Shown here: positions 48,337 through 57,718 of the stretch, piece by piece
How positions within the stretch are numbered: position 1 is the stretch's first letter
How the letters are laid out: every line of letters starts with the position of its first letter
Assembly: GCA_963748295.1 (NCBI GenBank)
Contig: CAVVIH010000001.1
Coordinates: forward strand, 248,001-312,000
Origin: CAVVIH01 sp963748295
GTDB lineage: Bacteria > Acidobacteriota > Vicinamibacteria > Vicinamibacterales > 2-12-FULL-66-21
Length of the DNA stretch: 64,000 nucleotides
Reading direction: 5' to 3'
The notes under the pieces: generated by a model
The model's input: only the letters and a program-made list of their open reading frames with translations
Database searches by the model: none
What the model was told of the DNA's origin: nothing
Position numbers and translations under genes: made by a program

Positions 48337-48931
48337 GTGACCGGCCATCTGATTGCGTTCGAAGGCCTGGATCAGAGCGGGAAGCAGACCCAGGCCGAAC
48401 AGCTTCGCGATTACCTGTCCGCGCGAGGACGCGACTGCCGGCTGCTGTCGTTCCCAGACTACGAGACGACCGTCGGGCGAGAGATCTCGCAGGCGCTGCA
48501 CGGCGAGCGCGACTACACGCCGGACGTCATGCAGCTGCTCTACGTGACCAACCGCTACGAGAAGCGGCCGCAGATCCAGTCGTGGATCGACGATGGGACG
48601 ATCGTGCTCTGCGATCGGTATCTGGCGTCGAGCGTCGCGTATGGCGAGGCGCAGGGACTCGATCCCGAGTGGCTCACGCACATTCAGCGCTATCTGCCGG
48701 TCCCCTCGCTGACGATCCTGCTCGACATCGCGCCCGGAGACGGCGGTCCGGCGGAAAGCCGCCGGCCGCGATCGCTACGAGCGCGATCTCGAGCTGCTGT
48801 CGCGCGTGCGAAAGAGCTACGAGCGGCAGGCACGCGCCGCCGACTGGCTGCGCCTCGACGGCGAGCGATCCAGGGATGACGTTGCCCGGGACATCATCGA
48901 GGCGGTCTCGACACGACTCGTGCCGCGGTAA
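48337..48931 (+). CDS. tmk: thymidylate kinase, one apparent frameshift
   Basis: Tmk phosphorylates dTMP to dTDP. The P-loop is FEGLDQSGKQTQAEQL and the DRY-type motif is LCDRYLASSVAYGEAQG. At about 48735 an extra base (cccggag, a CCGG) shifts the frame; removing one G restores LDIAPETAVRRKAAGRDRY (the LID region) and a C-terminus ending STRLVPR. The full length is about 197 residues, normal for the family. A GTG start directly follows lysA. The 3' end overlaps the convergent comF gene by 38 bases. Confidence 0.9.
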
Positions 48932-49622
48932 TCGCCCGGACGTCGGCAGCCCCCGCCTCCCGCAGCACGCGTGCGCACGATTCGAGCGTCGCCCCCGTCG
49001 TGCACACATCGTCGACGAGCACGATCCGCAGATCCCTGGCGTCAGCCCGCCACGCGAGCCTGAACGCGCCGCGTACGTTCGCGTGGCGCCGCGCTGCCGG
49101 CAGGTCCGTTTGTGAAGGGGTCGCGCGGCGGCGCCGCAGCAGGTGGCGGACCGGGAGGCCGATCGCGGCGGCAATCTCCTCCGCCTGGTTGAAGCCGCGG
49201 CTGCGCTGCCGCCGGCGGTGGAGCGGCACCGGCACGAGGACGTCAGCCGTATCGAGCACGGCTCCGCACTGACGGCGCATCAGCGCGCCAAGCGGCGCCG
49301 CGAGCGAACGCCGGCCATCGTATTTCAGCGCGTGGAGGATCGCCCGGAGCGCGCCTTCGTAGGCGCCGATGGCCGCGCAGCGCGACAGCGCCGACGGCTT
49401 TCGCCGGCAGCGCGCGCATGAGGCCGCTTCAAGGCTGATGACGCGCCACGACGGGAGAGGATCGCCGCAGCGCTCGCACAACGGCGGCACGAACGGCACG
49501 ACGGAGGACCAGCATCGGGCGCAGACCGGACCGCGCGTGGGTTCTTCGAGGCTCGCATGGCAGGCGGCGCACGAGGGGGCGAGGATGACGGTGACGAGGC
49601 CGTCCGCTAGCGCACGCAGCAC
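48894..49622 (-). CDS. comF: ComF-family phosphoribosyltransferase-like protein
   Basis: ComF proteins support DNA uptake in transformation. The 242-residue protein has an N-terminal zinc-binding cluster (CAACHASL, CARCW, CERCGDPL, CARCRRKP) and a PRTase fold with the PRPP loop IVLVDDVCTTGATL. The central HALKYDGRRSLAAPLG is typical of the family. The start is 27 bases after the rsfS stop, so it may be the tail of the rplU operon. Presence of dprA in the same window makes a competence role plausible. Confidence 0.88.
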   Translation of the reverse strand: MLRALADGLVTVILAPSCAACHASLEEPTRGPVCARCWSSVVPFVPPLCERCGDPLPSWRVISLEAASCARCRRKPSALSRCAAIGAYEGALRAILHALKYDGRRSLAAPLGALMRRQCGAVLDTADVLVPVPLHRRRQRSRGFNQAEEIAAAIGLPVRHLLRRRRATPSQTDLPAARRHANVRGAFRLAWRADARDLRIVLVDDVCTTGATLESCARVLREAGAADVRAITAARVVSRPPR

Positions 49623-49649
49623 GGCGCCCGCCCTCGACCGCCGCGTTCG

Positions 49650-50054
49650 TCAGGCCGGTCTGGCTTCGGACTGTTCGTCGATCGAGATGCGTTCCGCGTC
49701 GCCCCACAGGCGCTCGAGCGAGTAGAACTCGCGCGTCTGCGGCACGAAGACGTGAACGATGAAGGAGAAGTAGTCCATGAGGATCCACTCGGCGCGGTCG
49801 TAGCCCTCGACGTGAGCCGGCTTGATCTTCGCCGCCCGCATTGCGTCCTCGACCGCATCGGCAATCGCCTTCACCTGCCGCGGATTCTGCCCCGAGCACA
49901 GCACGAAGAAATCGGTGAACGCCGGCGTCTTCCGCAAATCGAGGACGACTACATCCGCCGCCTTCTTCTCGAGCGCCGCGCGTACTGCTTTGCTTACCTC
50001 GCCGGTCAACCGCTTACGACCGCTGGGTGTTCGCCGAGTCTGAGTTTTTGCCAT
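49650..50054 (-). CDS. rsfS: ribosomal silencing factor RsfS
   Basis: RsfS binds ribosomal protein L14 and blocks subunit joining during starvation. The 134-residue protein contains the family core FTDFFVLCSGQNPRQVKAIA, the EGYDRAEWILMDYFSFIVHV stretch and the ending YSLERLWGDAER. A basic N-terminal extension (TQTRRTPSGRKRL) precedes it. The start overlaps the end of nadD by 41 bases. Order nadD-rsfS is the common one. Confidence 0.93.
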   Translation of the reverse strand: MAKTQTRRTPSGRKRLTGEVSKAVRAALEKKAADVVVLDLRKTPAFTDFFVLCSGQNPRQVKAIADAVEDAMRAAKIKPAHVEGYDRAEWILMDYFSFIVHVFVPQTREFYSLERLWGDAERISIDEQSEARPA

Positions 50055-50787
50055 GCAAGTGATCTGCCGCTGCGCCGACGCCTTGCGGCGTCGAACCGTC
50101 CAGATACAAACGGTGCTGAATAATGTGCTGCTCCACCGCCGGCGGCGCCAGGCCGGTCAACGCGTCACCATTGCGAATCCGCCGGCGAATCTCCGTCGAT
50201 GATACGACGGGTGTTTTCCAATCGATCAGGAACACTGCAGGCTTCCCTTCGACTCGCTGCGCTCGCTCAGGGCGGGCCCCTTCGACTCGCTCCGCCCGCT
50301 CAGGGCGAATGTGCATCCGGGACGCGAGCGAGGGGAGCAGCGCCGGGAGTGCCGAAGCCTCGTGTCCGGGCCTGGACACGACCACGAAATGCGCCATGTC
50401 GAGGACTTCGGGATAGCGGTGCCATGTCGCAATTTCTGCGAACGCGTCCGCCCCGGTGATGAAAAAGATCTGCGCCGGCTGGAGACCGGACGCGTGCAGG
50501 CGCTCGAGAGTCGACGACGTGTAGGACGTGCCAGGAGCGGACAACTCGAGATCGCTTGCCTCGAGTCCATCGACGCCACTGACCGCCATCGCCGTCATCG
50601 CGAAACGATGGAACGCGGTGGCGGCCGGCTGCGCGGCGCGGTGCGGCGGGATCCGCGACGGCAGCAGCACGACGCGGGCGAGTCCCAGCACGCGCCTCGC
50701 GGCGATCGCCACTTCCACGTGACCGTTGTGCACGGGGTCGAACGTCCCGCCGAGGACTCCAAGACGGGTCGCGCCCGAATCCGGCAT
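50014..50787 (-). CDS. nadD: nicotinate-nucleotide adenylyltransferase with in-frame repeat insert
   Basis: NadD adenylates nicotinate mononucleotide in NAD synthesis. The nucleotidyltransferase motif GGTFDPVHNGH and the C-terminal SSTEIRRRI are present, with FFITGADAFAEIATW in between. Near residues 162-183 two copies of a 33-base palindromic repeat insert the sequence RPERAERVEG-ARPERAQRVEG in frame. The insertion sits in a surface loop before VFLIDWKTPVV and leaves both motifs intact. A C-terminal extension past the usual end overlaps rsfS. Length is 257 residues, above the usual 200-215. Confidence 0.9.
   Translation of the reverse strand: MPDSGATRLGVLGGTFDPVHNGHVEVAIAARRVLGLARVVLLPSRIPPHRAAQPAATAFHRFAMTAMAVSGVDGLEASDLELSAPGTSYTSSTLERLHASGLQPAQIFFITGADAFAEIATWHRYPEVLDMAHFVVVSRPGHEASALPALLPSLASRMHIRPERAERVEGARPERAQRVEGKPAVFLIDWKTPVVSSTEIRRRIRNGDALTGLAPPAVEQHIIQHRLYLDGSTPQGVGAAADHLHGKNSDSANTQRS
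50245..50306. repeat. tandem REP-like palindromic repeat inside nadD
   Basis: Two copies (50245-50273, 50278-50306; 33-base period) of cccttcgactcgct....gctcaggg lie in tandem. The cccttcgactcgct half and gctcaggg half are partly self-complementary (cccTtcgAc with gctCAGGG type pairing). From memory this sequence type is common between genes in many bacteria. Here both copies are translated as part of nadD without breaking the frame. Confidence 0.75.
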
Positions 50788-51837
50788 CAGGAGCTGACCC
50801 CGCGCTCCGTGCGCTCGCGCGCGGCGGAGACTGCGCGCCAGATGGCTTCGAGCAGCCGATCGAGCCCTTCGCCGCTCGCCGCGGACACCGGATAGAGTGG
50901 AATGCCCGCGGACTCCAGGTGGCGCTGCAGCTGCGCCAGCCGATCCGGATCGTCGAGCGCGTCGATCTTGTTGGCGGCGACAATCATCGGCTTGTCCACC
51001 AGCCGTTCGCCGGTCGCGTCGCGCCCGGGAAACAGCGCGAGCTCGCGCGAGATGACGTCGAAGTCGCTGACCGGATCCCGTCCGCTCGACGACACGTCGA
51101 TCAGGTGGACCAGCACCTTGGTGCGTTCGAGATGGCTCAGGAAGCGGTGCCCGAGGCCGTGTCCGGCATGCGCGCCTTCAATCAGTCCCGGAACATCCGC
51201 AACGACGAACGTCCGATCCCCCGACAACCCGACCACACCAAGGTTCGGCGTCAGCGTCGTGAACGGGTAATCGGCAATCTTCGGTCGGGCGGCGGAGATC
51301 CGCGAGATGAGCGTGGACTTGCCGGCGTTCGGGAAGCCCACGAGGCCGACGTCGGCGAGCAGCTTGAGGTGGAGCCTCAGCGCCTTCTCTTCACCGGGCA
51401 GTCCCGGTTCCGCGCGGCGCGGCGCACGATTCGTCGAGGTCGCAAACTGCGCGTTGCCCCGGCCGCCCAGGCCGCCTTTCGCAATCAGAATCCGCTGGCT
51501 GTCTGCCATCAGATCCGCGACCTGCACGAGCTCGTCGTCCTGGCGCTCGTAGACGACGGTGCCGATCGGAACCTCGAGCTCGACGTCGGCGCCGGTGCGG
51601 CCCGTGCGGTTCGATCCCTCGCCGTGCGCGCCACGGCCCGCTTCGAACTGTTTCTGGAATCGAAAATTGAGAAGGGTGTTGAGGTTGGACGTCGGCGACG
51701 AGGTAGACCGAGCCGCCGGGCCCGCCATCGCCGCCATTGGGGCCACCGCGAGGTACGAACTTCTCGCGGCGGAAACTCATCGCGCCGCGACCGCCGTGGC
51801 CGGCGGCGACGTGGATGTCGACCTCGTCAACGAACAT
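50787..51837 (-). CDS. obgE: GTPase Obg, one apparent frameshift
   Basis: Obg is a ribosome-assembly and stress GTPase. The glycine-rich Obg fold starts MFVDEVDIHVAAGHGGRG and includes GGPNGGDGGPGG. At about 51681 one extra base in gacgtcc breaks the frame; removing one base restores VYLVAD-(S/A)-NLNTLLNFRFQ. The G-domain has the P-loop VGFPNAGKSTLI, switch region DYPFTTLTPNLG, DVPGLIEGAHAG (G3), and NKID (G4). The full protein is about 350 residues. It belongs to the rplU-rpmA-obgE-nadD-rsfS operon and its stop abuts the nadD start. Confidence 0.93.
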
Positions 51838-51867
51838 GGAAAGCGCGGAGCCAGGCTCCGCGTCGCA

Positions 51868-52131
51868 TCACGCGGTTTCGACCGGGTGGACGCTGATGAC
51901 CCTGCCGCGGCTGCCGTGATCCTCGAACTTCACACGGCCGGCGACCTTCGCAAACAGCGTGTCGTCTTTGCCGAGGCCGACGTTGAGCCCGGGCTTGAAC
52001 CGGCGGCCGCGCTGCCGCACCAGGATGGAGCCGCCAGTGACGACGTTGCCGTCGAAACGCTTGACGCCAAGCCGCTGCGAGTTGCTGTCGCGTCCGTTCC
52101 GTGAACTACCCTGTCCCTTTTTTGTTGCCAT
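51868..52131 (-). CDS. rpmA: 50S ribosomal protein L27
   Basis: The 87-residue protein begins ATKKGQGSSRNGRDSNSQRL after Met and contains VKRFDGNVVTGGSILVRQRG and KFEDHGSRGRVISV, the full L27 pattern. L27 sits near the peptidyl transferase centre. It is intact and follows rplU after a 114-base spacer that holds a long hairpin. Confidence 0.96.
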   Translation of the reverse strand: MATKKGQGSSRNGRDSNSQRLGVKRFDGNVVTGGSILVRQRGRRFKPGLNVGLGKDDTLFAKVAGRVKFEDHGSRGRVISVHPVETA

Positions 52132-52164
52132 GATCCAACCTGCTGAATGCTTGAAAAGTTAGAA

Positions 52165-52225
52165 GTACGAAGTTAGAAGTAAGAAGTACCCCGTACCTTG
52201 TTACTTCTTACTTCTTACTTCGTAC
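52165..52225. repeat. long inverted repeat between rplU and rpmA
   Basis: A 24-base arm (52165-52188) pairs with 52202-52225 with one mismatch, leaving a 13-base loop. Both arms are built from the motif gaagtaagaagt / acttcttacttc. The composition is AT-rich compared with the flanking ribosomal genes. A further acttcttacttc copy follows at 52237-52247. A relative of this element occurs at 60065-60161. On the operon transcript it would fold into a strong hairpin. Confidence 0.85.
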
Positions 52226-52245
52226 TCGCGGTGACACTTCTTACT

Positions 52246-52561
52246 TCAGACGACTATGTCTTTGATCCGGACCCGCGTGTATGTGCTGCGATGACCCTTC
52301 GTCCGGCGCATGCCCTTGCGGCGCTTCTTCTTGAAGATCCGGATCTTGGGGCCGCGCGACTCGCCGTCGACGACGCCGAGGACCTTGACGTTCGGCGACG
52401 AACGGGGAGCCGGCGAGCACCTCGCCGCCGTCCTTTTCGAGCACGAGCACCTGATCGATCGTCACTTCGTCGCCGGCATTGGCGTCGAAGCGGTCGACGG
52501 TGATGACGTCTCCGGGACTGACTTTCACCTGCCGGCCGCCGCTCTGAATGATTGCGAACAC
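52246..52561 (-). CDS. rplU: 50S ribosomal protein L21, one apparent frameshift
   Basis: The GTG at 52561 starts FAIIQSGGRQVKVSPGDVI, the standard L21 N-terminus. At about 52404 one extra base in gccgaac shifts the frame; removing it gives SPFVANVKVLGVVDGESRG, then KIRIFKKKRRKGMRRTKGHR and the ending TRVRIKDIVV. The intended protein is 104 residues, normal for L21. As the gene should be essential, the break is almost certainly a consensus error. It heads the minus-strand operon with rpmA, obgE, nadD and rsfS. Confidence 0.93.
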
Positions 52562-52707
52562 TTCACCGCTCCTCGACAACGCCCAACTCCGGTCGCCGGC
52601 GCCCAAACGGGCGTAAGACGAGGGTTTTGGCTGATTACAAAGAATTTAGGATAGCACGGAATCCGGCCACCGGGCCAGGCTGCGCGGCCGGGCGGGCCGC
52701 CTCTACC

Positions 52708-53518
52708 TTACTTGAGAAGGAACGCGTCGCCGCGGACCTTCTGCGTGCTGAGCGCGTTCAGGAAGCTCGGGATGAGCTTGTCCATCAGCTCGAAATAGGA
52801 CGACAGCGCCGGCGTGTTCTGCTGGACGTTGTACAGCACTTCTTCGCGGAACTGCTCCGAGTAGAGCGTCGCGCCGGTGCGGCCGTCGATGAAGATGAAC
52901 TTCGGGGTGAGGATGAAGCCCTTGCGCTCCATGTAGGTGCGCACCGGACCGGCGGCCGGCGGCCGAACTGGTCGTACGTTTCCCGCTTGCTCGCATCACC
53001 AGACCGCGTCGACTGATGCGGCGTGAAGAGCACCGTGCCGGTGACGATGAGCGGGTTCTGGTATTCCTCGCCGATCCGCTTCCAGAACTCCACGTCGGCG
53101 AAGATGCCCTGGTAGCGCTCGAGATCCTTTTCGTTTCGAATGCGCAGTGGTCGGCCTGGCGGTCTGCGGCACGGGCCGGGCTGACCGTCGGCGCTGCCTT
53201 CGGCTGCGCGCCGGCGGTGCCGTTCGCTGCTGGACCTGCTTCGTGGCGAGCTCGGCGAGCGGCAGCGCCTCGGCTTCGATCACCCGCAGACGTCGACTTG
53301 CTTCGCAACTGGCTGCGCAGCAGCCGCACGGTTTCGAGGTTCGCATCGACGTCCTCGGTGCCGCCGCCGATGAACCCGGCGACCAGCACGCGCTGGAACG
53401 CGGACACGTCCATCTTCGGCTGGATCGGTGTTTCGATCGGGATTTCGTAGAAGTTCGTGCAGGCGAGCGACCCGCACAGCGCGAGGCTAGCGATCGCGGC
53501 GACGCTTCGTGCGGTCAT
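52708..53518 (-). CDS. predicted lipoprotein of unknown function, several apparent frameshifts
   Basis: The ATG at 53518 starts a lipoprotein signal (ARSVAAIASLALCGSLACTN). Coding is traceable through QPKMDVSAFQRVLVAGFIGGG, then RVIEAEALPLAELATKQVQQ, NEKDLERYQGIFADVEFW, YQNPLIVTGTVLFTP and RTYMERKGFILTPKFIFIDG to the stop at 52708. These pieces lie in different frames, with breaks near 53291, 53227, 53150 and 52965. The intended length is about 270 residues. The pattern (fixed fold, surface lipoprotein, GRTGATLYSEQF strand) suggests an envelope protein that may act with the TPR protein just upstream, whose 3' end overlaps it. No family recognised. Confidence 0.65.
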
Positions 53519-53843
53519 TGAGTTCTTTGAAGAGATCGTAGTTCTGCCGGATCAGCAGGTTGTCAGGGTCGAGCGAGACGGCGTTTTCGTACGCCTTCTC
53601 CGCCTCTTCGAAGTTCCCTGCTGTTCGTAGGCGATTGCGAGATTGTTCCACGCGGACGCGTAGGTGGGATCGATCTGAACGTGCGCGCTGCCAGCGGTAG
53701 GCCGCTTCTTTCCAGAGGCCGTTCTGCGCGACCTTGATTCCGAACTCGACCTGTTCTTTCGCTTCCGAGCGCGCATCGCCGGCCTACGCGAGCGTCGCAA
53801 ATCCGACGAGCGCTACGGAGAGCGTGCAGGCTCTGAGATACAT
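53487..53843 (-). CDS. small secreted TPR protein, in-frame TAG and two apparent frameshifts
   Basis: The ATG at 53843 begins a signal peptide (MYLRACTLSVALVGFATLA), but the next codon is TAG where a sense codon (probably TAC) would continue LA-x-AGDARSEAKEQ. Breaks near 53680 (extra base in ACGT) and 53629 (one A missing) then interrupt two TPR-like units, LWKEAAYRWQRAVQIDPTYASAWNNL and AYEQQGNFEEAEKAYENAV, shown here in parts. The C-terminus ends TKRRRDR, overlapping the lipoprotein start. The intended mature protein is about 100 residues. Likely a periplasmic scaffold for the lipoprotein; either a poorly sequenced gene or a pseudogene. Confidence 0.6.
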
Positions 53844-54009
53844 GGGTTAGGGTCCACTATAGCACCGCGTCAAGCGGTGGCAAGGGGATTCACGGGGGTC
53901 CGTTGAGCAATGCGTGTACCACGGTCCGTTACGCCGGCCACGCGAGCTGACAGCCACGTGATCATCGGCCAAATTCGTAAGCGGCCGACGAGCCCGTAAT
54001 CGCGACGGG

Positions 54010-54038
54010 TTGGACCGGGCGACAAACGCTCCTATAAT
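54010..54038 (+). promoter_or_regulatory. sigma-70 promoter of dprA-topA-trmFO-xerC
   Basis: TTGGAC (54010-54015), 17 bases, TATAAT (54033-54038): a perfect -10 and a 5/6 -35, among the best in the window. It faces four genes in the conserved order dprA-topA-trmFO-xerC. Transcription would begin near 54045 with a leader of about 95 bases that contains the structures annotated next. Confidence 0.88.
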
Positions 54039-54051
54039 AAGGACAGAGGGG

Positions 54052-54125
54052 CCGGGCTGCGGTGCTGACGTTGGTGCGCCGCGGCTGCGGCCTTTTTTCC
54101 TGCCGCCGCAGCCCGGGCTGCGGCG
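54052..54125 (+). promoter_or_regulatory. structured leader with candidate attenuator
   Basis: Three elements follow the promoter: ccgggctgcgg (54052-54062); a short terminator-like hairpin, gccgc/gcggc with loop ggct (54078-54091), then T6 (54093-54098); and a 22-base perfect palindrome (54104-54125). The left half of the palindrome (ccgcagcccgg) is complementary to the first element, and gccgcagcc to the terminator stem, so terminator and antiterminator folds exclude each other. This fits attenuation, though GC-rich coincidence is possible. Confidence 0.5.
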
Positions 54126-54138
54126 CCTGAGAGGGTCA

Positions 54139-55252
54139 TGCCTGACGTTCAGACCGTGCGTCGCGGTGTCGATGCTCCCGTTCTCCGGACCGAGCGGCCG
54201 CCGCGTTCAGAACTCGGTTCGGCATCCGACGGTTCGGACCCGCTCGAAGACGTGCTTGACAGCTGTCGCGTGCCGTCAGAGTCCGGTCGCGATTGATCGA
54301 CGAAGCGCTCCGGCCGCCGCATGCGCGCTCGAAAGCGGCGCCGCTGCGGGGAACGTCGAGCCGTACCGCTTTGATGGCCTTCGATATCCGGCACTGTTGG
54401 GGTGCATTCGGGATCCGCCTCCCGTCCTATGGACGCGGGGTGACTCGGTGCCTGACCCGCCGGCGGTGGCGGTCGTGGGATCGCGGGCGGCGACGCCGTA
54501 CGCGCTTCAGGTCGCGCAGCGGCTCGGCGAGGAGCTCGCCGAGCGCGGCATCGTCGTGGTGAGCGGGCTGGCACGCGGCGTCGATTCGGCGGCGCACGAG
54601 GGCGCCTGGCGGCGGCGGACCGACCGTCGCCGTGCTTGGCTCGGGACTCGATCGCGTCTATCCGCCCGAGCACGAGGGAATTGGCCGCTAAGTATAAGCA
54701 GACATGGAGTTTTGGTGAGCGAGCTCGGCCCGGCGGGGAGCCTCTGGCGGAGCACTTTCCGCTGCGGAATCGGATCATCAGCGGGATCTCGCTGGCCGTA
54801 GTGGTCGTCGAAGCTTCCGAGAAGAGCGGATCGCTAATCACGGCCCGGTATGCGTTGGAGCAGGGTCGGGATGTGATGGCGGTACCCGGCAGCATCCTGT
54901 CCGGCCGGAATCGAGGGTCGCAAGCCTCCTGAAGGATGGGGCAAAGGTCGTCGAGACTGCGGACGATATCCTTGAAGAGCTCGGGTGGCCGTGCCGGTCG
55001 ACCGCAGCCGTGGCGAGGATGTTCCAGCTAAGTCATTGATTTCAGAGCCGTTTATGGCTCAGAATGGCGACGGGAGAGGCGTACGCGCTCGAGGATTTGA
55101 TGGTGCTCACGGGCGCCGGCGCCACCGACTGCTCGCCCGGCTTGACGGAGCTCGAGCTGCGAGGGCTGGTGACGGGCGTCGGCGGCGGCCGGTTCGTCCG
55201 GGTGGACGGCCGGGATGATAAGGTCGAAGAAGGTCTGCTAACGTTAGGTCAG
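54139..55252 (+). CDS. dprA: DNA processing protein DprA, heavily frameshifted
   Basis: DprA loads RecA on incoming ssDNA. Recognisable pieces in order: AVAVVGSRAATPYALQVAQR and GLARGVDSAAHEG (Rossmann core), TVAVLGSGLDRVYPPEHE, ISRHGVLVSELGP, LAEHFPLRNRIISGISLAVV, KSGSLITARYALEQGRDV, PGSILSGRNRGS, and a C-terminal winged-helix part (YALEDLMVLTGAGATD, LTELELRGLVTG). At least five frame breaks separate them (for example near 54612, 54692, 54733, 54917, 54987). The N-terminal 80 residues are not reconstructible, and the exact start and end are uncertain. Neighbours support a real gene: topA, trmFO and xerC follow in the usual order. Confidence 0.75.
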
Positions 55253-55254
55253 TT

Positions 55255-57718
55255 ATGGCAAAGGCATTGGTCGTGGTGGAATCGCCGGCGAAGGCGAAGA
55301 CCATCAACAAATATCTGGGCAGGAACTACAAGGTCGTCGCCTCGATGGGGCACGTCCGCGATCTGCCCAAGAGCAAGCTCGGCGTGGACATCGAGGAAGG
55401 ATTCGAGCCGTCGTACGAAGTCATCGCGAGCCGCAAGAAGGTCCTCAAGGACCTGAAGGACGCCGCGAAAGACGCGACGAAATCTTCGTCGCGACCGACC
55501 CTGACCGCGAAGGCGAAGCCATCGGCTGGCACCTGGCCGAGGAGCTCGGCAGCGGCAACCGGAAGAAGATCCGCCGGCTGATGTTCAACGAGATCACCAA
55601 GAAGGGCGTGCTCGCCGCGCTCGACAAGCCGACGACCATCAACAAGCAGATGGTGGACGCGCAGCAGGCGCGCCGGGTGCTCGACCGTCTGGTCGGCTAC
55701 AAGATCAGCCCGCTGCTCTGGGACAAGGTGCGGCGCGGTCTGAGCGCGGGACGCGTGCAGTCAGTCGCTTTGAAGCTGGTGTGCGACCGCGAACGCGAGA
55801 TCGAAGCGCTTCGTTGCCGAAGAGTACTGGAACATCACGGCGCGGCTCGCCGGTCCGGTGCCGCCGGAGTTCGACGCCAGTCTGCTCAAGCGCGACGGCG
55901 CGAACATCAAGGTCGGCAACGAGACCGAAGCGACCGCCGTGCTCGCGGACCTGAAGAAAGCGAGCTGGGCCGTCGAGTCGGTCACGACGAAGGAGCGCAA
56001 GAAGGGCGCGGTTCCGCCGTTCATCACCAGCAAGCTGCAGCAGGCGTCGCGCTTCCCGGTCAAGAAGACGATGATGATCGCGCAGCAGCTCTACGAAGGC
56101 ATCGATCTGCCGGGAGACGAGGGCACCGTCGGCCTGATCACCTACATGCGAACCGACTCGACTCGCGTGTCGGATCAGGCGCTGACCGACGTGCGCGAAT
56201 TCATCGGCCAGCGGTTCGGGGCCGAATACGTGCCGGAGAAGCCGAACTTCTACCGGGCCAAGGAGGACGCGCAGGACGCGCACGAAGCCATCCGTCCGAC
56301 GTCGATGCAATACCACCCGGACGCCGTCCGGGCGCATCTCTCGCCCGATCAGGTACTACCTTTACAAGTTGATCTGGAATCGCTTCGTCGCGTCGCAGAT
56401 GCCGCCGGCCACGTTCGACGAAACGACGGTCGATGTCGCGGCGGATGCCTATCTGTTCCGCGTGAAGGGCTCGGTGCCGAAGTTTGCAGGCTGGATGGCG
56501 GTCTACAACCAGGAAGCGGGCATGGCGGACGAACAGCGCACCGGCGGTCCGGGACCGGACGCGGCCAGCGCGGAAGACGACGAAGCGGCGAACGTTCTGC
56601 CGGTGCTGGACGAAGGCGACAAGCTGGAACTGAAGGAACTGAAGCCTGAGCAGAAGTTCACGCAGCCGCCGCCGCGCTACAGCGAAGCGACGCTCGTCAA
56701 GGCGCTCGAGGAGAACGGCATCGGCCGTCCCAGCACGTACGCGTCGATCATCGGCGTCATCCAGACGCGCGAGTACGTGAACAAGATCGAAGGCCGCTTC
56801 AAGCCGACGATGCTGGGGCGGATGCTCGTCGAGCGTCTGCTGAGCCCCGCCTTCGACGACATTCTCGACGTCGAGTACACGCGCAACCTCGAGGAAGATC
56901 TCGACAAGATCGAGGAAGGCGAGGAGAACTACGAGTCCACCCTTTCGGCGTTCTACAAGAAGTTCGAGAAGGACTTGAAGCGCGCCTCGAAGGAGATGAT
57001 CAATCTCAAGGAAGGCGTCGAGCCCGATCCGGCGATTGCGTGCGAGAAGTGCGGATCGCCGATGGTCATCAAGGCCGGAAAGTTCGGATTGTTCCTCGCC
57101 TGCAGCGCCTATCCGGAATGCGAGAGCACGCGCGAGCTCGAGACGCCGGAGCCTGGCGCCGAAGGCGAGATTGAAGAGACCTGCGAGAACTGCGGCAAGC
57201 CGATGGCGGTCAAGCGCGGGCGGTTCGGACAGTTCCTCGCCTGCACCGGCTATCCCGACTGCAAGACGACGCGGAAGATGATCGCCACCAAGACCGGGAT
57301 GACGGCCGCCAGGCCCGATCAGATGCTCGACGAGAAGTGCCCGAAGTGCGAGTCGAACCTCGTGCTCAAGCACGGCCGGTTCGGCGAGTTCACCGCGTGC
57401 AGCAACTATCCGAACTGCCGCTACGTGAAGCAGAAGAGCACCGGCGTGCTGTGCCCGAAGGACGGCGGCGACGTCGTCGAGAAGAAGTCGCGCCGCGGCA
57501 AGGTGTTCTACGGCTGCGCGAACTATCCGGACTGCGACTTCACGCTGTGGAAGAAGCCGGTGGCCGAGAAGTGCCCGGATTGCGGCGCGCCGTTCCTGGT
57601 GGAGCGCATCACCAAGCGGCACGGCCGTCAGCTGATCTGCAACAACGAGGAGTGCAAGTACGCGCCGCACGCCGCTGAAGAAGCGTACCCGCGTAGAAAC
57701 CGTGCGACTCGCGTATCC
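55255..57718 (+). CDS. topA: DNA topoisomerase I, three or more apparent frameshifts
   Basis: TopA relaxes negative supercoils. TOPRIM starts MAKALVVVESPAKAKTINKY and continues ATDPDREGEAIGWHLAEEL. Core motifs include QQARRVLDRLVGYKISPLLW, LSAGRVQSVALKLVCDRERE, and the active-site Tyr in LITYMRTDSTRVS. Breaks near 55475 (one base missing), 55809 (extra base in GAAGCGCTTC) and 56352-56356 (extra base in GGTAC) are each fixed by one base. The C-terminus has four zinc-ribbon repeats (CEKCGSPM, CENCGKPM, CPKCESNL, CPDCGAPF). The frame then runs into trmFO without a stop; a different frame gives a natural end KKRTRVETVRLAYP. Confidence 0.93.
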
